DNA from: Micromonospora_E sp048060115
Lineage (GTDB): Bacteria > Actinomycetota > Actinomycetes > Mycobacteriales > Micromonosporaceae
Reading direction: 5' to 3'
Assembly (NCBI RefSeq): GCF_048060115.1
Contig: NZ_JBHMIM010000002.1
Span: forward strand, 62,001 to 126,000
DNA: 64,000 nt
Shown: piece after piece, positions 48,926 to 59,300 of the stretch
Layout: each line of letters opens with the position of its first letter
Numbering within the stretch: the stretch's first letter is position 1
The notes under the pieces: model-generated
What the model was told of the DNA's origin: nothing
Database searches by the model: none
Seen by the model: only the letters and a program-made list of their open reading frames with translations
Program-made: the position numbers and the translations under genes

Positions 48926-49521
48926 CGCCCCTGCCGGCCAGGCAGCGATCAGCGGATCCGGCTGCCCCGGCGGTCAACAACATCGTCCTCGTCACCGGCG
49001 AGGAGGGCGCCGGCAAATCGACGATCCTGCGTGCGCTGCTCCCCTGCACGACTGACGGCACGCGGGTCGACGCAGAGGACATCGGGCAGACCAACCCGTG
49101 CCCAATGGACGACGGGTTCTTCGATCTGCTCCGACGCAACATCGCAGCTCTGGTGACGAACTTCTGGGCTGCCGGCTATGTCAATGTCCTCACCGGCAGC
49201 TTCCTGCGCGACTACGACGACTATCGCGCGTTCCGGCAGCTCCTGCCGCCCCAGACGGCGGTGTTCCTGGTCGAGTTGCTGGTCGACCGAGCCGTACGCG
49301 ACCAGCGCCGGCTCACCCGGGCGAAGCGGACGACACAGCAGTGGCGTGACCGGGTCGATCTGATCCCGGAAGATCGGACCATCCGCGAGGCATCCGACGC
49401 CGGCTACCGCTACATCGGCATCGACACGACGGCATTGGACGTTGCCGAGACCGTACAGCGGATCATGAATGAGATCCCGGAGATCTACGTCCCGCCGATG
49501 CGGTGTCGACCGGCTCTGTAG
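48922..49521 (+). CDS. P-loop kinase-like ATPase of the RNA-repair-like operon
   Basis: 199 residues. Walker A is VLVTGEEGAGKSTILRALL (about 23-41). A DAED motif follows at about 52 (Walker B-like or substrate acid), then a lid-like basic helix RAVRDQRRLTRAKRTTQQWR. This is the size and layout of nucleoside or polynucleotide kinases. It may phosphorylate an RNA 5-prime end or a small molecule. No named family recognised. The ATG at 48922 overlaps the glycohydrolase stop, making it the last gene of the run. Confidence 0.75.
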   Translation: MTPLPARQRSADPAAPAVNNIVLVTGEEGAGKSTILRALLPCTTDGTRVDAEDIGQTNPCPMDDGFFDLLRRNIAALVTNFWAAGYVNVLTGSFLRDYDDYRAFRQLLPPQTAVFLVELLVDRAVRDQRRLTRAKRTTQQWRDRVDLIPEDRTIREASDAGYRYIGIDTTALDVAETVQRIMNEIPEIYVPPMRCRPAL

Positions 49522-49849
49522 TGGTGGGACCGAACCAGAACCTGGCTACCGCATCGCGGCGAGGGCACCGGCGAGAACGCCGGCTGCGTCTGATCGAGAG
49601 AAGTCGCACACCATGAGAAACCCGGACGGGCTGCTGAGCGTGAGCCGGCTGTACGGCATCATCGGCAGCCGACGGTTGTCCCTGTAGCGCCGGTCGGTGT
49701 CCTTGCTCGACGATCATTGGGTCCCGGCCCGTCATGGGCTGAGGTTCGCCAATGGGGTCGGGTCGGCTTTCTATCCAACCTCACGGCGGGCAGGGCCGGC
49801 TCCTACCTGTTGCCCGTTCGGCGCTGAGGGCACAGCGTCCCTCCCACGG
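49522..49849. other. 328-base region without a supported gene
   Basis: Between the kinase gene and the TIGR03086-like remnant. A 24-codon open frame (MRNPDGLLSVSRLYGIIG..) at 49612-49686 has GAGAGAAG upstream, but nothing else supports it. Other frames show no family-like sequence. It may be decayed DNA like the remnant beside it. Confidence 0.4.
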
Positions 49850-50238
49850 CTACCGGGGCCGGTTCCACGCCCGCGCGTCCCGGCCCAGCAGGGCGAGCAG
49901 TTGGGTCTGGCGGTCCGGGTCCGCCCCCAGCTGCGGTGCGGTCGCGAAGTACCCCGTCGGCAGGGAGTCCGCCACCGGTTCGACGAACGCGTGGGCGGCT
50001 TCGACCATCACCGGGTCGAGGGTGTCCTCGACGCCGATCGCCTGGGCCAGATCCCAGCTGTGCACCAGAGCACCGGGACCACCGCGACGTTGCCGCGGAC
50101 CACGTGGTCGACCAGCGCTCGCACGTCCCATTCGGAGCACGGCGTCCGAGCGCTCCACTGGCCGTCACCGACCTGCGCGACGAGGTCGCAGAACTGCCGG
50201 CCGGCCCGTTCGAAGAGGACGACGAAATCCGTACGCAA
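49850..50238 (-). pseudogene. TIGR03086-type (DinB/mycothiol-dependent) metal-binding protein remnant with internal deletion
   Basis: TTG at 50238 has GGAGGGA eight bases upstream. The N-terminus is intact (FVVLFERAGRQFCDLVAQVG, WSARTPCSEWDVRALVDHVV, RGNVAVV) and includes the first metal-ligand histidine. After VPVLW the frame changes near 50065 to ALVHSWDLAQAIGVEDTLDP, which carries the later histidine, and runs to TQLLALLGRD with a stop at 49850. In full-length relatives about 60 residues lie between these parts. So an internal piece with loss of frame is missing and the gene is dead. Confidence 0.65.
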
Positions 50239-50298
50239 GGCAATCCCTCCGTCGCGGTCCCGGACCGGATTCCGCAGCCTACCGCCGCCGATTCCCGA

Positions 50299-51180
50299 TC
50301 ATCCACCTGCCTGGCGCGCGTCCTCGCCGATCAGGAACCGCTGGACGGTCCGGGTGTAGCCGATGGGGATGTGCCCGGTGTCGGGCAGCAGGACGACGGT
50401 CGCTCGCGGCAGCAGTCGTCGCACCCGGCGGGCGGTCTGCCGGGAGTCCAGCAGCCGGTCCTTCGCTCCGGCGACGACCAGCAGCGGCACGTCGAGGCGG
50501 CGCAGTCGGTCGTCGCTGAAGATCGGTAGCCGGTCGCGGCGTCGACGGTAGCTCCGCTGGATGAGCAGCAGGAAGTCGGCCAGCTCCGCCGACTCCGCTG
50601 CGACGGCGGACACCGCCGGCGGCGGGCCGAGTACGAGTCGGACGGCGGCGCGCCGACCCCACGCCCCGAACGGCAGGAGGAAGAGCGCCGCGATGACCGC
50701 GCCGTTCTTCTGGCGGCCGATGCCACCGGGTACGAGCAACGCGAGCCGGGTGATCCGCTCCGGTCGGCGCAGCGCGTAGTCGAGCGCCAGCCAGCCGCCC
50801 AGCGAGGTACCGACGAACGCCGACTGACCGATGTCGAATGCGCCCAGCACGTCGTCGAGCCACTCGGCGTAGCAGCCGGAGGTGAGCGGAGGTCGCGACG
50901 GTGCGCTGAGTCCGGGTTCACCGATGACGTCCACGGCGTACACCCGGTGGGTCTGCGCCCAGGTCGCGACGTCACCTGTCCACGCCGCCGAGTTGAAGCT
51001 GCCGCCGTGCAGCAGGACGACCGGCGGGGCGTCCCGGGGACCACTCACGATGACGAACGTGTCGCCGTACCGGGTGGAGACCGTCGATTCGGTCGCCGGC
51101 ACCGGCCAGCGCCGCAGAAGTGTCCGGTACCGCTGCTCGACAGCGCGGTGGGCGTCCTCGGACCGGTAGATCGCGTTCAT
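50299..51180 (-). CDS. Alpha/beta hydrolase
   Basis: 293 residues from ATG 51180. VVLLHGGSFNSAAWTGDV holds the oxyanion loop, the nucleophile serine is in FVGTSLGGWLALDYA (about 126), the acid is in VVAGAKDRLLD and the histidine in LPDTGHIPIGY. No signal peptide. It resembles carboxylesterase/lactonase-type hydrolases; the substrate is unknown. An AT-rich inverted repeat lies 66-101 bases upstream and may control it. Confidence 0.92.
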   Translation of the reverse strand: MNAIYRSEDAHRAVEQRYRTLLRRWPVPATESTVSTRYGDTFVIVSGPRDAPPVVLLHGGSFNSAAWTGDVATWAQTHRVYAVDVIGEPGLSAPSRPPLTSGCYAEWLDDVLGAFDIGQSAFVGTSLGGWLALDYALRRPERITRLALLVPGGIGRQKNGAVIAALFLLPFGAWGRRAAVRLVLGPPPAVSAVAAESAELADFLLLIQRSYRRRRDRLPIFSDDRLRRLDVPLLVVAGAKDRLLDSRQTARRVRRLLPRATVVLLPDTGHIPIGYTRTVQRFLIGEDARQAGG

Positions 51181-51245
51181 CGCCGACCCCACCGGTGCGG
51201 GTCGATGCGTCCCAGCAAGTCCATGCTCATCAAACTACCGCTTAC

Positions 51246-51281
51246 TTCCCTATCATCCAAATTTCAGATGCATATAGGGAA
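51246..51281. promoter_or_regulatory. AT-rich inverted repeat between divergent genes
   Basis: TTCCCTAT (51246-51253) and ATAGGGAA (51274-51281) are exact reverse complements around a 20-base AT-rich centre that includes ATGCAT. A second pair, CTATCAT (51250-51256) and ATGATAG (51281-51287), overlaps it, so each arm reads both ways. The whole stretch 51240-51300 is far less GC-rich than the window. It lies upstream of the hydrolase gene and is likely its operator/promoter. Confidence 0.6.
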
Positions 51282-51424
51282 TGATAGCGAAAACAGAGGT
51301 AGCTCGATCGCCCATTTCACGTCGCAGAGGTCGCCCGCTTGCGCTGTCGGCCCCAGGCGATGCCCCCTACGGGCGGCGTCCCCAGGCAGCGCATCGATGC
51401 GCCGGCGCGTGCCAGGATGTGGTG

Positions 51425-51916
51425 GTGTCGTACCCCCCTCATCCCGGCTTCCCGCCGATGCCCGGTCCCGGTGCGGTGTCCCTGCTGGTCGCCTACCCGC
51501 ATCCGGTAACGCCGCCGGCGGGCTGTGCCGTGCTGGTGGTCTCGGTCAACCGCGGGCCGTATCTCGTGCCGGCGACCACGGGCGGCAGGTTCAAGGTCGA
51601 TGGTCGAGACGTCCCGATCCCGGGTGAGGGCACCTGGCACGTGGTGGTGCCGGCGGGGCAGCGCGACGTCCGGTACACCGACGTCATGGGCCTGCCGGTG
51701 ATCACCACGACCGTCGTCGCCCATCCCGGCGCGGCGCATCCGCTGTCGTTCCGGTTCGGTGGCTGGCGGAACCGGGTCCACGACGGGTACGGCACCGACG
51801 TGACGAAGTTCGGGATGTGGTCGAACTACCTGATCGCGCTGGTCGCCCTGGTCGTGATCGGGGTGCTGTGCTGCGGCTGCGTCGGCGCGCCCGCCATGCT
51901 GCCCGGCTCGTCCTGA
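51425..51916 (+). CDS. Small membrane-anchored protein of unknown function
   Basis: About 163 residues from one of three neighbouring GTG codons (51419, 51422, 51425; AGGA favours the last). A Pro/Gly-rich start (SYPPHPGFPPMPGPG) leads to a beta-rich domain (PHPVTPPAGCAVLVVSVNRG, TWHVVVPAGQRDVRY) and one C-terminal transmembrane helix (SNYLIALVALVVIGVLCCGC) ending with cysteines. The soluble domain is probably cytoplasmic with a tail anchor. No family recognised. Confidence 0.75.
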   Translation: MSYPPHPGFPPMPGPGAVSLLVAYPHPVTPPAGCAVLVVSVNRGPYLVPATTGGRFKVDGRDVPIPGEGTWHVVVPAGQRDVRYTDVMGLPVITTTVVAHPGAAHPLSFRFGGWRNRVHDGYGTDVTKFGMWSNYLIALVALVVIGVLCCGCVGAPAMLPGSS

Positions 51917-52014
51917 CGCCGGTCAGCGGGCCTGACCGACCAGGAATGCCAGCGGGCCTGACCGATCAGGAATCAAGAAGCGCGGGTCTGTCCGCCGCAA
52001 CTAGCCTGAGCTGC

Positions 52015-52425
52015 ATGGACATCACCATTCACGCCAGTTTCCTGCCGCACACCGACCCGGAGGCCTCGCTGGCCTTCTACCGCGACATGCTCGGCTTCGA
52101 GGTCCGCAACGACGTCGGATACGAAGGGATGCGCTGGATCACCATCGGCTCCACCAGCCAGCCCGGCGTCTCGGTGGTCCTGCACCCGCCGGCAGCCGAC
52201 CCGGGCATCACCGACGACGAGCGTCGCACCATCACCGAGATGATGGCCAAGGGCACCTACGCCAGTGTTCTGCTGGCCACGGCCGATCTGGCCGGCACCT
52301 TCGACAAGCTGCAGGCGGGCGACGCCGACATCGTCCAGGAGCCGACCGATCAGCCGTACGGGGTGCGTGACTGCGCCGTACGCGACCCCGCCGGCAACCT
52401 GATCCGCATCCAGCAACGGGCCTGA
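52015..52425 (+). CDS. VOC-family (glyoxalase/bleomycin-resistance fold) protein
   Basis: 136 residues. SFLPHTDPEASLAFYRDMLG begins the fold, with VSVVLHPPA, then a second repeat ending VRDCAVRDPAGNLIRIQQ. The glutamate and histidine positions used as metal ligands are partly present. It could bind a drug or act as an isomerase/dioxygenase. It is 107 bases before the UvrA-like gene and in the same direction, followed by an AraC gene; this trio occurs in drug-resistance regions. Confidence 0.9.
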   Translation: MDITIHASFLPHTDPEASLAFYRDMLGFEVRNDVGYEGMRWITIGSTSQPGVSVVLHPPAADPGITDDERRTITEMMAKGTYASVLLATADLAGTFDKLQAGDADIVQEPTDQPYGVRDCAVRDPAGNLIRIQQRA

Positions 52426-52532
52426 AAACGTCGGCGGTCACCGCTAGTGTCGGCAGGCGCTGCCCACGACCGCCGGTGTGGACGGCACCATGAGTCAGCG
52501 CGGCACCCGTGAGACAGCCCGGATGGAGATCG

Positions 52533-54923
<2,391 letters not shown>

Positions 54924-54991
54924 CGGGCCGACGCAACGGCAGGTCCGGCGGCCACTGGGCAACGGCGCCGTGCCGTGGCACGATCGCGCAG

Positions 54992-55408
54992 GTGAGCAGC
55001 AGAGCCGACCCGGCGGCCCGGCTGCGCGATCTCGCGCTGCTGCGCCGGGTCCGCGACCGGATGGACCGGGAGTACGCGCAGCCGCTCAACGTCGAGGCGC
55101 TGGCCCGTGGCGTGAACATGTCGGCCGGGCACCTGAGCCGAGAGTTCCGGGCGGCGTACGGCGAGTCGCCGTACGCCTACCTGATGACCCGGCGGGTCGA
55201 GCGGGCGATGGCGCTGCTGCGCCGGGGTGATCTGAGCGTCACCGAGGTCTGCTTCGCGGTCGGTTGCGCGTCGCTGGGCACCTTCAGCACCCGCTTCACC
55301 GAGCTCATCGGGGTGCCACCCAGCGTCTACCGGCAGCGGGCGGCCGGCGCGACCGCGGGCATCCCGTCGTGCGTGGCGAAACAGGTGACCAGGCCGATCC
55401 GGAGCTGA
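54992..55408 (+). CDS. AraC-family regulator consisting mainly of the DNA-binding domain
   Basis: 138 residues from GTG 54992. Two helix-turn-helix motifs: LNVEALARGVNMSAGHLSRE and SVTEVCFAVGCASLGTFSTR, ending FTELIGVPPSVYRQR. No sensor domain, so control must be by level or by a partner. It lies 68 bases after the UvrA-like gene and probably activates the VOC/UvrA-like genes or itself. A short hydrophobic stretch in the following 175 bases (about 55466-55530) is not a supported gene. Confidence 0.92.
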   Translation: MSSRADPAARLRDLALLRRVRDRMDREYAQPLNVEALARGVNMSAGHLSREFRAAYGESPYAYLMTRRVERAMALLRRGDLSVTEVCFAVGCASLGTFSTRFTELIGVPPSVYRQRAAGATAGIPSCVAKQVTRPIRS

Positions 55409-55585
55409 ACCCACCACCGCTGTACGTCGTTCGGGATCCTCAGCGCGCTCACAATCGACCTGGGCGGCCGGTCGGCGTCGGGATCGCGTTGGCCTGCTTC
55501 GTCGGGGTGGCGGTCCTCTGGATCGTCCCGGACCGGCGCATCGTCCGGGTCATCGACCAGAGGTGATCCGGCCTAGGCTGTTCAC

Positions 55586-56314
55586 ATGGACGAAGGTCCG
55601 CAGCAGCCGACAACACCACATTCGGCGACCGGAGCGGTCGTGCTGTCGTTGCCGTTCACCGGCCGCTGGTTGGCGCGCAACAGCCCGGCCCGACGCGTCC
55701 CCAGTCACGGCACCGACCTGTTGGGCGAGCGGTACGCCATCGACTTCATCGGGGTCGACGACCGCCGCCGTACCGCGACTCACCGGGACTGGCGGAGCAT
55801 GCTCGCCACCGAGCCCGCGCAGCGGTTCTTCGCCTACGGTCGGCCGATCCTGGCCCCGGCCGACGGGGTCGTCGTGGTCGCCCACGACGGCGAGGACGAC
55901 CACGTCGCGCGGCGTTCCCAGCTGGCGCTGGTGCCGTACGCCCTGGGTCAGGTGTCCCGGCTGCGCCAAGGCGTACCGGCGATCGCCGGCAACCATCTGA
56001 TCATCGCGCTGCCCGGTGGTGGCGGGTTCGTCGCCCTGGTGCATCTGCGGTCCGGGTCGGTCCGGGTCGCGGCCGGCGATCGGGTGGTGGCCGGACAGCC
56101 GATCGCCGAGTGCGGCAACTCCGGCAACTCGACTCAGCCGCATCTGCACATCCAGGTGATGGACAGCGCGGACCTGTCCGTCGCCCAAGGCGTACCGATG
56201 GTGTTCCGGCGCTTCCGCGAATGGCCCCGTGGGGTGCGAGATCCCCAGCTCAGGGAGTCGGGGATGCCGGGCGAGGGCGCCGTCGTCGAGCCGTCGACCG
56301 GGTCGGCCCGGTAG
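55586..56314 (+). CDS. M23 (LytM-type) metallopeptidase-fold protein
   Basis: 242 residues, no signal peptide. Core: GTDLLGERYAIDFIGVDD (first ligand region, His replaced by the HGTD type), APADGVVVVAHDGEDD, GNHLIIALPGGGGFVALVHL and GNSGNSTQPHLHIQV with the His-x-His pair. M23 enzymes cut glycine-rich cross-links in peptidoglycan. The absence of a secretion signal is odd, so either it acts inside the cell, or export uses another path, or the start is misplaced. The C-terminal 40 residues are unstructured. Confidence 0.85.
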   Translation: MDEGPQQPTTPHSATGAVVLSLPFTGRWLARNSPARRVPSHGTDLLGERYAIDFIGVDDRRRTATHRDWRSMLATEPAQRFFAYGRPILAPADGVVVVAHDGEDDHVARRSQLALVPYALGQVSRLRQGVPAIAGNHLIIALPGGGGFVALVHLRSGSVRVAAGDRVVAGQPIAECGNSGNSTQPHLHIQVMDSADLSVAQGVPMVFRRFREWPRGVRDPQLRESGMPGEGAVVEPSTGSAR

Positions 56315-56325
56315 TTGGTTCGCTA

Positions 56326-56655
56326 TTACGCTTGCTGCAACGGCCACACTTCGACGACGCCCTGCGCGACGGCACATGGCGCCTTCGCCGCGAGATCAAT
56401 TGCCTCGTCCAGGGTCTCGGCTTCGATGATCGCAAAGCCCGCGACCGGCAGGGCCGCAGCCATGAAGGAACCGGGCTCGACGGTCACACCGGCGGCATCG
56501 TGGTTGCGCACCCGCACCGGCGGGCCGGCGACACCCATCTCGACACCCGCCGCCTGTAGCCGCGCGTCGTGGGCGTGTGCCTCGTCGCGGACAGCCGGAG
56601 CGGTGCTGTCGTAGCCGGCCTGATCGCCGTACCCGATTGTCAAGAACTTCGGCAT
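56326..56655 (-). CDS. YciI-family protein
   Basis: 109 residues. MPKFLTIGYGD, the central HDARLQAAGVEMGVAGPP and GFAIIEAETLDEAIDLAAKA and a final VVEVWPLQ match the YCII-related (DGPF-like) fold, a ferredoxin-like dimer with a conserved His/Asp pair. Its reaction is unknown; homologues are often next to sigma factors, which is not the case here. It converges with the M23 gene with an 11-base gap. Confidence 0.92.
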   Translation of the reverse strand: MPKFLTIGYGDQAGYDSTAPAVRDEAHAHDARLQAAGVEMGVAGPPVRVRNHDAAGVTVEPGSFMAAALPVAGFAIIEAETLDEAIDLAAKAPCAVAQGVVEVWPLQQA

Positions 56656-56764
56656 CGCGGATCCTCCTCAGCCAGGCTGTACCGCTTACCAGGCAGAGGT
56701 ACTCGGGTAGGTTCGATCCTCGCGTACGAGAAGTGCGAGAAGTACGAGAAGCAGGCCGGGTGGT

Positions 56765-57766
56765 TTGGAGTACGAGTTGGCGCAAGCGTCCATTCCCGTG
56801 ACATCGCCACCGCCGGTGGACATCGAGGAGCTCTTTCCCGAGTTGCGGGAGCATGCGGCGACCGCGACCCGGCTGCACCCCCGGCCGGGTGATCCGGGCG
56901 TCGACGTCAGCTCCGTCGGCGGGCCGCTGCGCTGGCCGGCCGGCGAGCCCTGGCCATACTGCACCGACCAGGACCACTACGTCGACCAGTTGTTGACGCC
57001 CGACACGGTCCGCCGGACGCGCCGGGTCTATACGGCGGCGAAGGTCCGCGCGGCGGCCACCGGGCAGAAGTACACGTTGACCGAGGCCGAGCAGGCCGAG
57101 GTGCCGGAGTTCGACTACACCGAGCCGTTGGCTTTGGCGAAGCAGCCGATCGCGTTGGTGCCGGTGGCCCAGTTGTACCGGCGTGACGTCCCGGACCTCG
57201 GGGGGCCGCCGGACGCCGACCTGCTCCAGGTGCTCTGGTGTCCGCTGGATCATCCGGACGCCGGGTACAACCCTCGGGTCGAGCTGCGCTGGCGGCGGGT
57301 CGCCGACATCCACGGCCAGCTGGACTCGGCACCCGAGCCGGTGGTGGTGAACGAGAACTATCTGCCGACGCCGTGCGTGGTGCACCCCGAGCCGGTCCGG
57401 GAGCACCAGTACGTCGACCTGCTGCCGGAGAACCTCAAAACGCGGCTGTACGCCTGGGAAAAGCAGTCTGGTCACAGTTTCCAGAACGACTTCTCGCTGG
57501 CCCCGGGCTGGAAGGTCGGCGGTTTCGCCAACTGGTCGCTGTCGGACTGGCAGCCGGTGGACTGCACCGCGTGCGGCACGCCGATGGCGTTGCTGCTGAC
57601 CGCCGACTCGGGTGAACGCACCGGCAGCCAGCGGTGGCGGGCCACCGGTGAAGCCGCCGGTGCCCCGATGAATCCGGTCGACGTACTCATCGGTCGGGGC
57701 TATTCGTTGTATGTCTTCGTCTGCCCGGCGTCCCCTGCGCACCCGCCTGCGACCGCGATGCAGTGA
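56765..57766 (+). CDS. YwqG/DUF1963-like protein
   Basis: 333 residues. SSVGGPLRWPAGEPWPYC, the central LLQVLWCPLDHPDAGYNPRV, then KVGGFANWSLSDWQPVDC and CTACGTPMALLLT are typical of the YwqG family; the Cys-x2-Cys pair may bind zinc. Function of the family is unknown. TTG at 56765 lacks a ribosome site; TTG at 56777 with GGAG six bases before it is as likely, and would shorten the protein by four residues. Confidence 0.8.
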   Translation: MEYELAQASIPVTSPPPVDIEELFPELREHAATATRLHPRPGDPGVDVSSVGGPLRWPAGEPWPYCTDQDHYVDQLLTPDTVRRTRRVYTAAKVRAAATGQKYTLTEAEQAEVPEFDYTEPLALAKQPIALVPVAQLYRRDVPDLGGPPDADLLQVLWCPLDHPDAGYNPRVELRWRRVADIHGQLDSAPEPVVVNENYLPTPCVVHPEPVREHQYVDLLPENLKTRLYAWEKQSGHSFQNDFSLAPGWKVGGFANWSLSDWQPVDCTACGTPMALLLTADSGERTGSQRWRATGEAAGAPMNPVDVLIGRGYSLYVFVCPASPAHPPATAMQ

Positions 57767-57836
57767 GGTCAGCGCCCCACCTCGACGTGCCCTGCTACGT
57801 TGAGCCGCGACGCGGTCCTGGTGCGATGGAGGTCAA

Positions 57837-58190
57837 GTGGGCGGTCAAGGGTCGTTGCCGAGGCAGTTCGTGGGCAGATTCAACACCTGCGTTCTGACGT
57901 TGCGTTCGTCGCCCCGGTGGGGCCGGCTGGTCCAACGGCACCTGACGGTCATCACCTACACCGGGCGCCGCTCTGGCCGCACGTTCAGCACCCCGGTCGG
58001 CTACCGCCGCACCGCCGGCACCGTCGTCATCGGTGTAAGACTTCCAGAGGCCAAGAACTGGTGGCGCAACTTCCTGGGCGACGGCGGACCGGTCTCACTG
58101 CACCTCGACGGCGTCGACCGCCCCGGGCACGCCGTCGCCCGACGCGACGACCGGGGCCGGGTCACGGTCACCGTCGCCCTGGACAGCTGA
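57837..58190 (+). CDS. F420-dependent (DDN-like) nitroreductase-family protein
   Basis: 117 residues from GTG 57837. The DDN signature is present: LTVITYTGRRSGRTFSTPVG and NWWRNFLGDGGPVSLHLDG. These proteins use the deazaflavin cofactor F420 to reduce nitro or unsaturated compounds or quinones. The last 32 codons overlap the DUF3817 gene on the opposite strand. Confidence 0.93.
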   Translation: MGGQGSLPRQFVGRFNTCVLTLRSSPRWGRLVQRHLTVITYTGRRSGRTFSTPVGYRRTAGTVVIGVRLPEAKNWWRNFLGDGGPVSLHLDGVDRPGHAVARRDDRGRVTVTVALDS

Positions 58191-58523
58191 CCCATCTTCC
58201 TGGCCCTGGCTGCCTGATCTGACACTGGCGAGCATGCCGCGCCGGCGGGCCCACCGCTCGAAGGCGAGCGTGGCGAACGGCGGCACCGCGCAGACCAACG
58301 CCAGGACGGTGACCGGCACCCGCCACCGGTGCACCCAGGCCACGGCCAACGCGAGCAGTCCGTACGCGGTGAAGAGCGCCCCGTGGATCGGCCCGAAGAT
58401 CTGCACGCCGAGTTCGTTGCCGGGCGGCCCGTACTTGACCGCCATCCCGGCCAGCAGGCCCGCCCAGGAACACGCCTCCGCGATCGCCGTCACGACGAAC
58501 AGCCGGGTCACCATCTCGCGCAT
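58095..58523 (-). CDS. DUF3817 membrane protein with an unusual antisense C-terminal extension
   Basis: 142 residues from ATG 58523. The DUF3817 core is intact with three transmembrane helices: LFVVTAIAEACSWAGLLAGM, the signature QIFGPIHGALFTAYGLLALA and VPVTVLALVCAVPPFATLAF, ending ERWARRRGML. Relatives usually stop soon after this. Here the frame continues about 45 more residues (polar, GQEDGSAVQGDGDRDPAP) through the 3-prime end of the oppositely oriented F420 gene. So the normal stop seems lost. Function unknown. Confidence 0.82.
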   Translation of the reverse strand: MREMVTRLFVVTAIAEACSWAGLLAGMAVKYGPPGNELGVQIFGPIHGALFTAYGLLALAVAWVHRWRVPVTVLALVCAVPPFATLAFERWARRRGMLASVRSGSQGQEDGSAVQGDGDRDPAPVVASGDGVPGAVDAVEVQ

Positions 58524-58583
58524 CCACTGGATGTTAGCGGCGCCGTTGACCTCAACCACGGTTGACGTGCTCTGCTGTGCGCC

Positions 58584-59300
58584 ATGCAACTCGACGGACT
58601 ACAGGTGGCGGTCAGCGGTGCCGCCCGCGACACCGGACGACTGCTCGCCGAGGCCTTCGCCGCACGGGGCGCGCACGTCCACCTGTCGGCCCGCGATCTC
58701 GCCGCGGCCGAGCAGGTCGCCGATCAGATCCGCCGTCGTGGTCCGGGCCGCGCCGACGCGTACCGCTGCGACCTGGCCGAGCCGGCGTCGGTACGCGCGT
58801 TCGCCGCAGCGCTCACCGACCGGTCCGGTCGGGTCGATGTTCTGATCAACAACGGTGCCGGCTACCTGGCCGGCGCCGACCTCGGCGAGGTGCCGGACTC
58901 CGACATCGTCGACGCAATCTCCGGCGCGGCCACCGGCACCCTGCTGCTGACCAAGCATCTGCTGCCGCTGCTGCGCCGCTCCGCCCGCCCGGACATCGTC
59001 AACCTGATCTCCGCCTGCGGCACGGCCGGGCATCACCGGTCAGACGCCCACCCGGCCTTCTACGCGGCCAAGCACGCCCAGGCCGGGCTCGCCGGCATCC
59101 TGTCCCATCGGCTACGGCCGGAAGGAATCCGGGTGATCTCCCTCTTCCCACCGGACTTCGTGCAGGTCGGCCCGAGAGACGCGACCAGCGACCTCACCGC
59201 GAGCTCGGTGATCGACTGCGTGCTGTTCGCGGTGGGCCAGCCGAGGGACTGCTTCATCAGCGAGTTTCGCTTCGAGCAGCTGCGGCCGGCGAACGGCTAG
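58584..59300 (+). CDS. Short-chain dehydrogenase/reductase with altered nucleotide motif
   Basis: 238 residues. Rossmann start LQVAVSGAARDTGRLLAEAF (the family's TGxxxGxG reads SGAARDTG), then VDVLINNGAGYL, a serine in NLISACGT and the catalytic FYAAKHAQAG (Tyr-x3-Lys). The changed glycine motif may alter cofactor binding, but the catalytic residues are intact. Substrate unknown. The 3-prime end overlaps the MmcQ gene by 44 bases on the other strand. Confidence 0.9.
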   Translation: MQLDGLQVAVSGAARDTGRLLAEAFAARGAHVHLSARDLAAAEQVADQIRRRGPGRADAYRCDLAEPASVRAFAAALTDRSGRVDVLINNGAGYLAGADLGEVPDSDIVDAISGAATGTLLLTKHLLPLLRRSARPDIVNLISACGTAGHHRSDAHPAFYAAKHAQAGLAGILSHRLRPEGIRVISLFPPDFVQVGPRDATSDLTASSVIDCVLFAVGQPRDCFISEFRFEQLRPANG

